A stretch of DNA of 64,000 nucleotides from Adiantum capillus-veneris (taxonomy: Eukaryota > Streptophyta > Polypodiopsida > Polypodiales > Pteridaceae), in contig CM043948.1 of NCBI GenBank assembly GCA_014529385.2, positions 78,292,291 to 78,356,290 of the forward strand, written 5' to 3'. The position numbers and the translations under genes were made by a program. Within the stretch, counting starts at the first letter, position 1. Each line of letters begins with the position of its first letter. Positions 46,123 through 59,416 of this stretch are shown here, piece by piece. The notes under the pieces were generated by a model. That model was not told the DNA's origin. It was given only the letters and a program-made list of their open reading frames with translations, and searched no databases.

Positions 46123-46247
46123 CATCTCCTCCCCTGGACCTCGCTCACCGTCTTCATTCCCGAGCCTCAATGCATGAAGACCTCCCCTTTGCCCCTCAAT
46201 CTTCAACAGCAGCATCGTCCCTTCTAGCCCTCATCGCTTCAGCCCAC

Positions 46248-46361
<114 letters not shown>

Positions 46362-46365
46362 GCCA

Positions 46366-46491
46366 CTTGCATCCGAACAAAAAAACTGTTGCTTTTGACG
46401 TTTTACCCTCATGCAGACTGCAGTCCAACTTGCATTCGAACAAAAAAACTGCTGCTTTTGACATTTTACCTCATGCAGACTGCAGTCCAAA
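46366..46491. repeat. Tandem duplication, 2 x 63 bp
   Basis: 'cttgcatccgaacaaaaaaactg' at 46,366 recurs at 46,429, each unit ending 'gcagactgcagtccaa'. Confidence 0.85.
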
Positions 46492-46545
46492 GTTCGTACC
46501 TTTACTTTCATTCCATGCCTTTGTTGGCATCTTGCTTAATTCTCT

Positions 46546-47225
46546 CTAATGAGCTATTTTCCAAAATGTGTGATACATACTCCTAGCATACTTTTTACCT
46601 TTGAGTATCGACTGGAGAAACTTGAGCTTGCATACCTTTTTCTGTAATAGATTTATCGATAGTAACCCCAAAGAGATTAGCATCAATGTGGATGAGGTCA
46701 TCACCACTCTCTTCCCTTTCTGTATCTGTGTAGCCTTCATCATAGGTTGACTCCATCTTGTATTTGTAGCTTGTCATTGAATCATCTCCCCAATCCTTCG
46801 CCATGGGAAGGGCGCAACTATCCCTTGTTCGTAAATCAAGCATTATGCGTCTATCATTCTATTTATCAAACAAAGTAAATAACCCTTTTACCCAATCCTG
46901 CTTGGCCCCAATTGCAAGAAGCTATGGTCTACCCAATATGATAGGGTAGGCATTGTCGGCAGCTTTCATAACAAAGAAATCAATAAAGCATTCAACCCCC
47001 ATAACTTTTACCTTCACATCGTGTGCTATGCCCAAACAGCTTGCTTTGGTATGATTGGCCATCATCATTTGTACATTAGACCTTACCATTGCTTTAACTC
47101 CTACATCCTTCATGGCGGATTTGGTCGTGACACACACGTGCCCCTCCATCGATATATGCATGTACTTGCATCTTCTTCTCAATAAGAGCGTCAACAAGCG
47201 GAAGCACATCCGCTGGACTCCCAAC
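46546..47225 (-). pseudogene. Gypsy A protease region, broken
   Basis: The minus-strand frame (47,224-46,922) has MMMANHTKASCLG, GVECFIDFFVMKA and YPIILGRP, the end of a gypsy aspartic protease (the LLGRP block). The catalytic Asp-Thr-Gly motif is not visible upstream. The next frame (46,843-46,595) is an acidic linker with no known domain. The reading stops near 46,546, before any RT. Confidence 0.65.
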
Positions 47226-48480
47226 CCTCAATGCTAGGTTCTCCACTATATGCACTCTTGCTTTTGTTCATGGGAGCCTAGTACTAGCACTAGTAGACCA
47301 CTGCATTGCAACTCACGATTTTAAGCAAGCAACTTACAAAAAGTAATATTAGCCTTCTGGATTTTGACATCGCTCACCAAGTCATATTCCGGATAATCCC
47401 TTCCAAGATGGTAGTCTAATTGCTTGATTTTGCACCTTCTTCTTCTTTTGCTTGTCTCTACTGGCTCTCTACCTTCATCAACCTTCCATTTTCCTTTGCG
47501 AGCGCTCTGTCTCCGTCTCTCTTCCTTCATGTGACCTCTTGTTGGACAAAACATCTACCACTTGCTCATCTAATCCAATTATGTTAACACGATGAACTTC
47601 TTCAGTACCTTGAGGAGCAGGAGGCACAAGATTGTCACTCGGTTGCTCCCTTTACTCATTGAGTTTCCCTTGCCCTCTCCCTCTTTTGAATAGTGGATAC
47701 ATACCTCCCCTTTCTTGTGGTGGATGTGGGTAATTCAGGGCATAATGCCCTTCTTCGCTGCAATTATAGCAACAACCAGGTAATTGTCTAGCTCTTCCCC
47801 TTCCCATTCTCTGTTGCCCTCTGTCCATTACACTCAAACAAAGATCTTGCATTTGTTCTCATAAGTCTTGAATAGTATGTACCCAGTGTTGAGGAATAGC
47901 TGCTACTCCTTGATTTGCTTGATCCTCTCCATGAACCTCGTATTGAGGGCTTGGTGGCTTCTTGTAACCCATCATACCTTGCTCGCTATTCTTCTTGATC
48001 TTCGTGTTTTTTTCTCGCGCAATTGCTATAGCATCGTTGTTGTTCTTAGGGCTTTTGAAATCCACCTTTTCTCGTACCTTAGAATGTAGGCACGCCATAA
48101 ATTTGTCCATCTTGAAATAGTCAACGTTGGCCAATTGCATTGTTGTTGCTAATTCTATCCAACATTCTACAAACAGATTGAGAAAAACATTAAACTCTTC
48201 ACTTACATCTTGCCTGAGAGCCTTCAGCTTCACATCCATGTCCATAGGCAACACTTCCTTTTAAAAAATTTGTAAGAAGCTGGCCCGTAGAGCCGGTCAT
48301 GCTTGTCACAGCTCACCTTCTAGTGCATTGAACCATGCTTTTGCCTTGCCACGTAGCACCAATGGGATGGTTTTCATCTTGCTATCTTCATTAGGCACAT
48401 TCATAGCAATAGCATGTATAGTTTAAAATCAGCAATCCAATCCACCGGATCCTCGTCGCCTGTGAAAATTGGCCCGCAAC
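47226..48480 (-). pseudogene. Gypsy A gag, broken
   Basis: The start region (about 48,470-48,425) has DPVDWIADFK, typical of gypsy gag. The middle frame (48,254-47,859) has a capsid-like segment (VECWIELATTMQLANVD and FKMDKFMACL). The zinc knuckle at about 47,730-47,780 reads CYNCSEEGHYALNYPHP: the fourth ligand, normally Cys, is Tyr. A basic linker (47,554-47,321) follows. Stops and frameshifts break it into pieces. Confidence 0.75.
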
Positions 48481-48540
48481 TCCGAGCATCCATGTTTTCC
48501 TTCTGTTGATCTTTGCACTACCTTCTTCAAATTGATCAGT

Positions 48541-48562
48541 AGCTCCTTAGTAGGGGCACCAT
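48541..48562 (-). other. Gypsy A primer-binding site candidate
   Basis: On the minus strand TGGTGCCCCTACTAAGG begins 1-2 nt after the LTR end (...CCCATCA). It has the TGG start of a primer site. The tRNA is not identified. Confidence 0.45.
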
Positions 48563-48563
48563 T

Positions 48564-49876
48564 GATGGGAAGGGGAAAGAGGAAACTCACACAGCAAGCT
48601 GAATACTTGCCTCCCTATAGCCAAGTGAATGTCCAACACCCCAAACCACACAGACTCACACGCACTATAGCACAATCTGTAGCTCACTCCCGGGCATCAG
48701 AGATTACACACATTCACAACCCATGAATTTTCCCTTCATACACCTAAACACCAATCCTCAACCCCACATACAATTCTACCCTAAACATATGTTCACTCAT
48801 ACCTACCATATCTCTCTTATCCTCTCACACAATCTCTCTCTCTCTTTCTTGGCACGCACACACATGCAACTTGGGAGTAACACGTGCACACAACCAAGCA
48901 AAGGCACAAGATGTCATCAAGCCGAGATAGAGAAGATAACAGAGAATAAAATAAACCTTTACCCTATGACCCACTTCAATTCAATTCAGCAGTTTGAGAG
49001 CAATGTACAATGATAATCTTGATGGCCTTCTTTCCTTTCAACAGATATCATCCTCAAACACACCATGGATAGTCCTCCCTTTCTCATGAGCTTGCACATG
49101 GTGGCCTTATTTTGCCTTCAGTGGATTTTCTTTGCTTCACGGACCCCTTTATTACTGTCGGTGATCCTTTTCAAGCCTTCATACCTCCACCTTTCAGCTC
49201 TTTGAATAGCCTTGTTGGTTGCATTCCTTAATTGATGGTGCTATCAGCCTTCCAAATTTTTGCAACAATGCCTTTGGAGCTCTTGAAAACCTGACAATTG
49301 CTGACTTTTTGTATTCCTCTATTCATAGTAACCTTCCCTTGCAATCGGTTGCTCCCTCTTATGCGCTATATATAGCCCACCGCTTCCTCTTCATTTACTT
49401 GGTGACACCTTACCTTGCACTAGCTTGCAGATGGTGCACCTTAGCCTCCTCCCATCACCTCGTTGCCTCTCCTCAGCTTTACTGGCAGCCGTCTCTTGCA
49501 GATCAACCGCCTTGATGGCGCCTCCTAGTGTAGTTCGTTACCGGCCATGGAGGCTCCTTTCCATGCCTGTACAAGCCCCTCTCTATACTTTCCCCAATGC
49601 ATGGCACCACTTGGCCTCCTTTCCCATGCAGCGCTTGATGCTATCCATGCCTCCTGCCCCCTCTTAGAATACCCACAAACTGGTCTTATTTCCTGGCGAT
49701 TTTACCTCATGGAGTGCCACATCTCCCCGGCATGCAGCTCGTCCCTAGCTTCATCTCCAAGCTTGGCCACTCACTTGGCATGACCCCAACACCTGTTGCG
49801 CAACCCCATGCTTTCTCCAATCATCTTTTCTCGCTTAGTTTAGCATGGCGGGACACTTTTGAAAAAGTTTTTTTAC
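48564..49876 (-). mobile_element. Gypsy A 5' LTR (truncated at its start)
   Basis: It matches 24,868-25,890 and 31,740-32,142. Read on the plus strand it starts TGATGGGAAGG, the complement of an LTR ending in CA. The match to the 3' LTR ends near the T-run at 49,865-49,876, so the first part of this LTR is missing. The open frames inside are not genes. Confidence 0.7.
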
Positions 49877-52575
49877 TTCGTTACAAATAATCAGATTACT
49901 CTCAGAACCTTAAACATTGTGCTATTACTTTTCTAACGCTTCGTACTTATTCTTTGCAAGGGACATTGAAGAAATCAGCTACCGCTTGCCTCTTCTCAGT
50001 CCGAAATCTAGCACCAGGTACATAGTTGTTTCAAACGCTTGAACTATCCGTTGCTTAGCCGTGACTAGTAACTAAATACCACAAGGTTTTGATCGCATTG
50101 AACCATTAAGATTGAGTCCGACTGAAGCCTTCAATGGACCATCACCGAAAGCGTATGATACACCTCAGCAGATCGAAAGCGAGACATCGCACTTCAATCA
50201 ATAAGAAGGCTATATTTCTACCATTCTCACAATCATGGATTGATATCGTCGATTTAGTACACCGATGGAGTTCAGAAATAGCAACGACATTCAGACCTTT
50301 AAGCATATGCTTTGTTTGTGGTGTAGTTTTCATCCAAAGAAGAGCCTCTTTTCATTGTACTCAAGCTCCAGAGGAGACATCGGTTGCAATGTTTGCTAGC
50401 AGTCTACTGGTATCCAGCTTAGAGGCTACACAAATAGAAACACAATGGGTGCAGTGCTCCGCTTGTGAGAACTCAAGTGCACGTCGCAGATATTGTGTCT
50501 CGTTACTTCCAGACTACACAAGAAGAATATTGAATGGAAATCAGCTTCACATATAGCTATTGAGTGTCATCGACATATCTATCAACGCCATCTCAACAGT
50601 GACATTAATTGCACGTGGTACACTAGACAGACGTTCAATATTAGATAACCATCTGCTATCATGGAGTAAAGAGCATAGAACAACCTTCACAGAGCAAGAC
50701 CTAGATACATCACAAGTGGTAGACATACTTGCATTCAATCTTGAAAACAACTTCGTACTACAGAAGTACATGTTGATTGCTGAATGACCGAATAAGAAGC
50801 TTGGCCTCTGCATACTAAGTCAAGATAGTGTGAGCAAGATCATTCAGCACCAACAAGACAATGCACCATTTGCACTGATGACGCAGCTTGACACGAGTTT
50901 GATGTTTGGCATCATCGAAAACATCAATGAACCAGCCAGGAGAAGAGCATTCACCGCTAGCGATACTTACGAATTTGCTTCTCTGCAGCTCCGTGGCCGT
51001 CAACAATTGCTCGAGAGAACAATTACTTTCAAGCCCAACGGCATGCCTACCGCATCAAGCTCCGTGAACGACATCACAATAGAGACGGCAGCGTTTCCAT
51101 TCCTGTTCCCTTTCTAGAAAGGCCAATATGATGGTAAAATCAACTTCAATATATATGTAAAGATACGTGCATCGACTCTATTCTCCATTTACACCCTGTA
51201 CAAGCCATACCTGCTCATAATGTACCAACTAAAGCAGGATCTTATGTTGGCTAACAATACACACACGAGCTTGTTGCAAAGGGACATTGACAACTACAAG
51301 AAGGCCAATCATACAACAACTGATGAGGATACTGTGAGACATGTGCTTTGGTACAGCACCTGTTCCAGCATGCCAGGCTCCTGATCGTGGCACCGCAAGA
51401 ACCTAAAGGACTTGATAGCAATAGTGGACGAATGGGGAATGCCTAATTTCTTCTTGACTTTCACTGCCGATGAGGTCACAGACACAAGATGGCATGAGAT
51501 TGACACGATCGAGCTAATTGCACGTCATTTGAACGCCTCCTTCACTTGGACAGCCTGCCCAGTCAAATGCGCCCTCACCTTCCACACTAAATTCCAAATG
51601 CTTATATCCAAATATATACTTGTGAAAGGTGTGTTGGGCCGTGTGCAACACCACTTGGTTAGATACGAGGTCCAAAATAGAGGATCATTGCATGCTCATG
51701 TAATACTGTGGATGCATGAAGAAGACAAAGAGCAACTATCTGCTGAGATAAGTGCATACATCCCGCCAGAAACTAGCACTGTGGTATTGGTAGAAGTGAG
51801 CCGCCTCAGACAACTCGTGCTCAGGAAACAACTTCGCAAGTGCCGTACAAGTTGTAACCACGGTCAAAGAGATGGAGTATGTAAACATGGGTTTCCATTT
51901 CATGCGCAGCCAAATCCAAACCCAGTCTTCAACGAAAAAAATCATAGATGGAAATAATTCAGGCCCCGGCATGAAGACAGAAATGTCGTACAGTACCACC
52001 CTACACTGCTCTCGCTATGGAGTGCACATATTACTATACAGCGGGTCACCAATTCATCATTGTCCTACTACCTCTTGAAGTATGCACTCAAAACTGAACC
52101 AATGGGCCATCTCAACATCTGCACAGAAGATGGCCTTCACACTGTGAAATTGAAGCTGATCTCAACCTCTTTACTGTCGAAGCCTATCTCAGCAACAGAA
52201 GTGGCATTAAATTGTTTGCAAATCCCAATCATTTCAAAGAGTGACACCGTCCAATACGTCGACTCATCACCCCCGGCCCTACGACAACGAATCATTTCTC
52301 ACAACAATGATGTCGTGCTACACCCTGCCGATCTGTATTGCACACGGCCACAAACTCTGGATAATATTACGTTCTACGACTTCCACAAGAATTACACAGT
52401 GACGAAGGGGAAACAAAGGAAAAAAAGTATTTCAGAGGCGAACACCTACGGCCAGTCGCTGGAGCGGCAACACCGACTGGTCCGTTTCACAGACTTCCAC
52501 CTAGGGCATCATCCAGAGGCTTTCATAAAAAATCTTCCTGGACACATGAACATTTATCTGGATTCTTTGAGTTAA
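49877..52575 (+). pseudogene. Helitron Rep relic, one frame with five stops
   Basis: From about 50,134 to 52,575 one reading frame stays homologous, broken only by stops at 50,554, 50,785, 51,115, 51,382 and 51,955. The Helitron_like_N hallmark MPNFFLTFTADEV is at about 51,439-51,477, followed by RGSLHAHVILW with the HUH pair His-Ala-His at 51,691-51,699. A Cys/His-rich segment (SCNHGQRDGVCKHGFPF) and then YYLLKYALKTEP at 52,062-52,097 carry the tyrosine region. Rep nicks and joins single strands in rolling-circle transposition. The PIF1 helicase part is absent, so the copy is 3'-truncated. Confidence 0.8.
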
Positions 52576-53317
52576 ATGAAAAGGAGTCAATTGAGGGCCA
52601 TTTTGATCATCCATTCAAGTCAACCATGCAGCTCCCAAGAAGGCACATCTGACTTATCCTCTAATTTTGCTAGAATTTCAGCAACATAACAGCATAAATG
52701 ACTCAAAAGACCAAAACACCAGCCATCACAACTTGGAAAAGTTCTGGTAGAGTTTCCCTAGAAGTAGAGCAGTAAGAACCCAAAATATTGACTGTATATG
52801 TATGCATAAACTGCCAACAATAGAACCTGAGCATCAAGTAGGAATCACTAGTACATAGCCTATGGTGAGGTCACAAAAAGGGTGCTCTAGCCACCTATAT
52901 CACCGAAAGGATCTCACATTTGATAATCCCACAGCTCAATAAAACCTCACGCTATCGACCGTCTCACGAAGGCTTATACAAATCTCGTATTTTCAAGTCT
53001 CATAATTGACTATCTTCCAAACCATGTCTCAGAAATGGTTGAGACTGCCAAATAAAACCAAGTATGGCTCCGCAAAGGCGTACAATGGCAGTTTCCACAA
53101 GTAACGTACAATATCAACAGACAATGCGCTCAAACAGGCGCCGAATGATACATACCCACGGAAACTGCAAGTGACTTACACTGTTAGTGTATCACTCTAC
53201 TCCAGATAACTGTACTTGTGTGAATCACCTGTACTTGTACCTGTCCCTATAACCTGTAACCTGTAATCCCGAATCTCGAAGCTTCAAGATCGAAGTAGAA
53301 GGTACTCGAAGAAGATC
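52576..53317. other. R2 leader region; no gene seen
   Basis: It lies between the Helitron relic and the R2 primer site. As R2 runs on the minus strand, the right part should be its 5' leader. Stops occur in all frames. Confidence 0.4.
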
Positions 53318-53336
53318 CTCCGTGGGGGCGCCAAAA
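53318..53336 (-). other. R2 primer-binding site
   Basis: On the minus strand TTTTGGCGCCCCCACGG follows the LTR end by a few bases. It is very like the TGGCGCC-type primer sites of plant gypsy elements. Confidence 0.7.
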
Positions 53337-53339
53337 GAA

Positions 53340-54215
53340 TGTGAGCAGAATGGAATACCACTTAACGCCTCTATAATGACCCAACACACACTCTTGGGAT
53401 GATAAACACACACACTATGGGGCACCACTCGGCTTACACAACCCACCTGGCCGAGACAGGAAACACACCAATCGAGTAACAAGAGAGAGACTATCCATTT
53501 TCCCACTCCACACAAAGAGACACACAACCACACACCCAAAAAACTTAGCTCAAAAGAGGAGAATCTTTGATATTTAGATACAATTGAGCTTGGGCCAGCA
53601 CCAATGGGGCAAATAACTCACACAATATGGGTAAAATATGCCAGATACAATCACAAATTGGAGCAGAAGCTTCGCTCATAAGAGAAACTTACATAGCCAT
53701 AGCAACAGAAAAACAGTGAGAAATTTGGCAAAATGGACAGCACCATCATGTTTGGAACGCCCCAAAACCCCAATCTACAATGTCAAAGTGCTCAAATCCG
53801 ACCTCCGATGAGTAGTTTATGCCCAAAACAGGCTCCAAAAACAACAAAAACACAGTTGCAGATATTTCTCCTCTTCTCTCTATGTTTTTTCTGGTCTTCT
53901 CTCAGTTTTTTCAGTTCCCACACTTATATTTATTACTTGGGAATCCTTGGACTTTTAGTTGACCTCAAACGGACTCCGAACAGGCCAAAAAGTGGCCTCG
54001 CAGTGCATAGCTGTCACCCTGCTGCATCCATCCGCACACCTGACACTCAAATTTTTTCAACAATGCATCCCGCAATCACGTGAAGTGGACCCCAAATACA
54101 ATTCTCATGATGACCTTTTTACATAATTATCACAAGGAAACACCCACGTTGTGTCCATACTTATCCACGTGCAAATATTTACCCCATTCGACCTCCTGAC
54201 CCATTCGACATCCCT
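53340..54215 (-). mobile_element. R2 LTR with primer site (element truncated)
   Basis: It matches 59,417-60,280 over about 870 bp in the same orientation (for example 'accactcggcttacacaaccca' and 'ggagcagaagcttcgctcataa'). Compared with the full solo LTR, its start (the right-hand 280 bp) is missing. The primer site at its left marks it as the 5' LTR of a minus-strand gypsy element whose coding part is not present. Confidence 0.75.
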
Positions 54216-54285
54216 TGCATTGGTCCCCTCATAGGTGCTTTTTGCATGTTATTCATCATGTCATTCATGCTTTTGAGCATGTCTT

Positions 54286-54789
54286 TTATGACTGAAAGTG
54301 GTGTTGCAGCAACTGTTCCCACTTGAGCTGGTTTAGTGGATATTGTTTTCTCACTTTGGTTATCCTTAGGACATCTTCTTCGTTGAAAATATCACAATTG
54401 TCTCCTAAGTCAATAGCATCTGACACACACTCTTTTAGGGTTGTATGCTTCTTGCTATACAATACAACATGAAGTTCTTTGTTTAGCAGTCCCTCTAGAA
54501 ACAATGATACTAGTCGTTCTTTTGCAGGTATCTCTAGCCCTGGGCATCTGGCAATGTATTGTTTCATTTGAGTTGCACAATCCCTAACAGACTCACCATG
54601 TTTCTGTTTAAAGCTGTAGATTTGAGCTACCATATTGTGTTTGATCCACGTTTTGGAACAAGCAGCTACAAATCCTTGAGCTAATGTGTTCAAGTTCATG
54701 ATTGACCTTGGTGGAATGTTTTGGAACCATGTGAATGCTTTTCCTTCTAATGTCATTCCAAACCCCTCAAATTGAGTATGGAAATCCAA
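54286..54789 (-). pseudogene. Gypsy C gag capsid region
   Basis: A minus-strand frame of 167 codons with LEGKAFTWFQNIPPRSI and AQIYSFKQKHGESVRDC, typical of the retrotransposon gag domain, then LFLEGLLNKELHVVLYSKK. There is no zinc knuckle, and the end abuts the R2 LTR. It follows the unknown N-terminal frame to its right and is cut before protease. Confidence 0.8.
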
Positions 54790-54824
54790 TATATGCTCTG
54801 CTCTTAGAACTTGCTTAAAGCTTG

Positions 54825-55800
54825 CTAAGTGGTTATATGGATCCCCTGATCCACTATATTTTCTAACCCATTTTTAAAAATCAGTTGGTTTGACGCGTCT
54901 ATTTGGTTCAACTCTCGGTCTCCTGGCAGTTGGTCATGTTCCAAGTCCTCCAAATCAGTCTCTTGGAAATAGTGACTCATGTAGTCTGGGCTGGCCTTAG
55001 TGTCACCCGATTTTCTTTGTGGTGAGGTGGTTTCTTGCTTCTTAACATTACTCTTAGATGATCTCTCACGGTGTTCATCTCTTGGGATAGTTTCTGGTCC
55101 TTGGCCGAATATCCAATCCCTTATGAAATACCCTTGGCATTTGGTTTGTTCTACCTCCTCAGGAGTCATCATAACAAAGTTTTTGTTATAACAATCCCTA
55201 AACAGGTAGGTTGGTAGATTATCTAATCCCTTATCCTTGATCTTGAAGATATAGATGATCTTCATGAGTGTTAGTTGTCCTGATTTGGCATGAAAAGTCC
55301 ACAGAAGATCTTTTACATTTCTATCCTCCCAACAATAGACTCCGATTCTAAGATTATCAGTACTAAGCCGTTTCAAAGGCTTCAAATCAACTTGATCGTA
55401 TCCATGAAATTCTAAAATTGGTGGTCCTTCTTTTGCGATCATATCTGGAATTAGGGTATTTACTTCTAACCCCCATTTTTCTATAACGTCAGGGTCTTAG
55501 ACTTGTAAATACCGAGTTCGGTTTCTATCTATGTACGTTTTTCCTTGTTTGTTTGCCCTAATCTCTTCTTCGAACTCAACACCATGGTCATCAATGTGAA
55601 TAGCATACTCTTAGTTAGGATCTAGGTAAACCTGAGCTCCTTGGCGATTAGTGTTATAAAATAATAGTATATGCTTATAGAGCATTGTCATTCCGGTTTC
55701 CGAGTGAGTCGAATAGCAAGACATTTCAGATGTTGAATCTGAAAAAGTGTCTAGGACTTCTTCAAGGATAGTGTGCAAGGAATTGCATTGATTCATGCTT
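54825..55800 (-). pseudogene. Gypsy C N-terminal region, unknown
   Basis: A 205-codon minus-strand frame (55,442-54,825) lies between the primer site and gag. It has DRNVKDLLWTFHAKSGQLTL and FRDCYNKNFVMMTPEEVEQT, then a Ser/Lys-rich linker. A further piece (55,796-55,611) is interrupted by stops. I do not recognise the fold. It is long for a gag leader and could be an additional open frame of this element. Confidence 0.4.
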
Positions 55801-56470
55801 CCTCCAGTGGATACTCTACTGGAGGTTTCTCCAAGTATGCTATGATTTCCTAGTACACGACCAGATCTAAGGTTCGTAAAGACATGTGAAGCCTTGGATA
55901 GAGTACTTACCTTTGGATTGACTTTTTGTCAATTTCTTCTGGAAAACTTGATTGCAACTTCTGTCAAGCTACTGATTCCTTTTTTGTAACCTCATTCCTC
56001 AAAGTGTCCTTGAGTTTACCCACTTGTTCATACAACTTTTAAGCATACTCTCCAGTCGGATTGAGTGGTTTGGAGTCTTTTTGTGCTATTTCTAGCCATA
56101 GACCTAAAATTTTGTAATTTCAAATAACAAATCACAATGATCCTACTTACCCTAGTCCTAGGTTCTCATGCAATGGGGTTGTGGAAAGTGTCCACAAACA
56201 CCCGTTTTCTTGTTTTTACGATTTTTTGAGCATTGATCTTAAGACTTGTCTCGTCTATCAATCATTCTCAAAATGTTAGTTCTACAATCCTACAATCCTA
56301 AAGGCACTTGACAAGTACGATTACTTCCAAGCTACCTCTACACAGCAAAAGGTGACAATCTTAAGCTATGCGGTTTCTAAAAGAAAGTTTTGACTCTAGG
56401 AGATCCTAGAGGAAGTAAAAGGATAACTCCACAAGACACTCGTGTTTTTTCCTAGTTTAGGTCTCTTTGA

Positions 56471-56490
56471 TCCTTCGCAGCGGCTCCAAA
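56471..56490 (-). other. Gypsy C primer-binding site
   Basis: On the minus strand TTTGGAGCCGCTGCGAAGGA resembles TTTGGCGCCGTTGCCGGGGA, the tRNA-Asp-type site of Athila-like gypsy elements. It directly follows an LTR end (...TTCCACA). Confidence 0.65.
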
Positions 56491-57350
56491 TGTGGAACGT
56501 GTGTCAGTTTTAGCAAGAACCACGATTAAATTGTCAGTCCATGGGACGAAGCTGACTCGACTAGTGCATACAGGCTACAAGAGGGTGTCAATCTCTTGGA
56601 AAACAACAGACAACTTGCATCTAACTCAAGCTACACTCAAGTGACTGAAATCACCAAAAGCCAATCGCTCATCGACAAACAAATCACATCCGTTACAACA
56701 TCAAATGACATCCAAACGTATCGAGAATTCTAGGACATGTTTATAATAACTAAGCACACATACTTATGGTCTCAAATCCCACTCTAGGTCAAGTTTCAAA
56801 ATCACGATTATTAACAGTAGCGGATTTTTGACCTAGTCGGTTTTGCCCCAGAATGCACCTAAATGCTTAGCAATGATGTCCCAATACCCCGCCTATGCTT
56901 AGTTTTTTATTTTGAAGTGTAAATTTCTACTTATGATGAAATTAGGACACGAGTCGGTGATGCCAAAAGCTACAAAATACTGTGATGTGTTCACGTCAAA
57001 CGCGTAGAGCTCTTACCTGCTGCGATTGCAATGCAACAAAGGCGACTACAATGTGACAACCGAGAGGGAGTAGGAAGCGCGAGAAGGAGAGAAGTAAGCA
57101 TCGTTAGCTCACACTGCGTATTTCATTATCCAAAACTTAATAAAAACTTACAAAAATTGTTTTTTATACTTTAGCCAAGGTTTTTGGTGGTCAAAACTAA
57201 TACTTCGGGAGCTCTAACTAAAGATAGGTAATGACAGGTTGATACAATCTCAAAGCTTGTAGCCCCGACTCATCAGTTACAAGGTTTATTCGCAAAATAG
57301 GAGTTACAATATTCCTGATTTATAAAAAATAATAAGTGTTTTTACATGGG
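56491..57350 (-). mobile_element. Gypsy C 5' LTR (right limit uncertain)
   Basis: The left edge at 56,491 is set by the primer site. No second copy lies in the window, so the start cannot be placed. The sequence is AT-rich with no coding content. Confidence 0.45.
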
Positions 57351-58859
57351 AGCACCAAAAAATGGTATCCGTGTTAGCTTAACATTTTTGTATGACATCA
57401 TATCTTTTCCTTTCAAAATTGGTTGCCTCATTGGGGAATGATCTAAAATCTACTAGGGTATCTATCTTTACTTGGTATTCTTTGATTGTGTATTGCTTTG
57501 AAAAATCTTGTGGTGTTGTGCTTGTGAAGACTTACATATGAAGTTAGCCCTTAGATGTGGATGTCTAGATCTTCCAAGATCAATGGCTTTGTCAACTAAT
57601 ATACCTTTGGTATAGGTAGGATCTAAAGTTATTTATAAAGCTTCCTCACTTGAATTCCGCATCCCTGCTCTTAAGAAGTCTGTGATTCCCTCTATGAATG
57701 TCTCCTACTGCCTGATCTCCTCAAGGGACTCTCCATGTGTCTACGCAACTCTAGTAAAAATAGCCCAAGGCAGTTCTGATTTTGATATCTCATGACTCAA
57801 TCCAACGGTTCAAATCCTTGTTTGAATAGATAATGAAAGAGACCTTGTATCTCATAGTATATCAGACAATGACAAATTTGATTTAACTCTATCTTTGTCT
57901 CTGTCTCTATACGATACAACTAGCAAATCCTTGCCTTTGTTGGTACTCTCCTAAATTTATCTGTCTCAGTCTCTAACTACTGCAATGATGTAAAAATCTG
58001 GTCAATAGTACACTGTATCCCCAGTTAGAGAAGATTATTGCTATAGAAAGCCATCTTCATGCCTAACTCCTGTATTGGTTGTATCCATGTGCTTCTGATA
58101 TCTAGTTGAATCCGATCCTGATGTATGAGTCTAGTGATCTTTTTCTGTGTGAGAGATAGGGAGAATTCATTCAAGGATAACTAGAACGGAGGTATTCAAG
58201 CTACACTGAACCAAAATGGGATGGTAAATGTGAGGAGGGCATGATCTATTGCTTCCTCGATAAGCCTAGGCTCGATTGTTAAGTCCTGAATAGAGGGTAT
58301 AAAACTGGACTGAATCAAAATATTATCCATTGTGCTAGATCCATGTTTGTGAGGAAAACATGTGAACCCACTCCATGCTACAAATATCTAGAGGCCATTC
58401 AAGGTGGCCAGCCCATGTGCAGTCCCCAAGTGTGTCGGAGATGCCTCATACCTACTGTGCTCTTTATCTTGCGACACCTATGTCCCATATTGATGACATC
58501 CAATGCTCTCAAAATTTTCTCTAAGGTATCATAGAAAGATATCTAAGATTGGACCATCCTAGTATACAAGCAACCACTCCCCACGTTGATCGGATTCTTA
58601 GGTGGAGATGTGTGATAGTTTCACAAGAAACATAGCCCTGATAAAACTCTTATTAATAAATCATTTCTATTATTTATTTTTGGATTTGGTGGAAAATTTG
58701 ACCTGCCTAAAGGAGTTTATAAGCTACATGTAAAGGGAGCATCAAGCCTAGAGTTTCTAGGAATTGCAACAAGTGCCAAGATCCACCCAACGTTTTTGAA
58801 ACTAGAGAAACAATTGTTTTTAGATTTTTAGCGTAGCGCTTGTGCATCTAGAGATGATT
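57351..58859. other. No gene seen
   Basis: Stops in all frames and no repeat recognised. It may contain the remainder of the gypsy C LTR and flanking sequence. Confidence 0.4.
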
Positions 58860-59416
58860 CTCTAGTGTTTTCAAATTTTGGAGATTTTCTACCAACTCAG
58901 CTTGGATCTGGCCTCACTTGATTCTTCTTATTGCGGTCGGGTACTTTGGCAGCCATCAAGACTCCCCTCGACATCATTGAGATTTTTATTTTCAGCCCTA
59001 GTGTACATGACAAATCTATTGCATTATATGTCCTAGAACTAAGTTTTTGTAGCCAATTTTTAGCTCTTCATTATTGTCACATTTGGAGCACAAATACACC
59101 CAAGATCTATGACCATCAACAATCCCATATCCTAATGGATCCAATGGTGCATCAAATCAGGGCTAAAGGCACCTCTTTGTGAGGAGTTACTGCAACGACA
59201 TTCCCTATTTGAGTCTGTAGAGTTTTCACTTGACGTATTGCATGTGGGTACATTCCATTTATGCAATCAAAATCAAATACCACATTGGAAATTGTATGAG
59301 GGGATTTTGAGAGGATTGGTTCAGACCCCATAAAGTGTCATTCTCCTCTTCTCTCTCTCTCTCTCTCTCTCCATCTACACATCTCTATTGTTCTCTCATA
59401 TTCCCTCTCTATACGG
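58860..59416 (+). mobile_element. R1 LTR-family, copy II, left part
   Basis: Internal-region end and the first part of an LTR, matching 23,366-23,830 and 61,450-62,020. It is cut at 59,416 by the R2 solo LTR and resumes at 60,569. Confidence 0.65.

Noticed and set aside
53225-53539. Minus-strand frame shared with 59,338-59,619
   Set aside because: It falls inside the R2 LTR. The two copies differ by frame changes, so it is not conserved coding.
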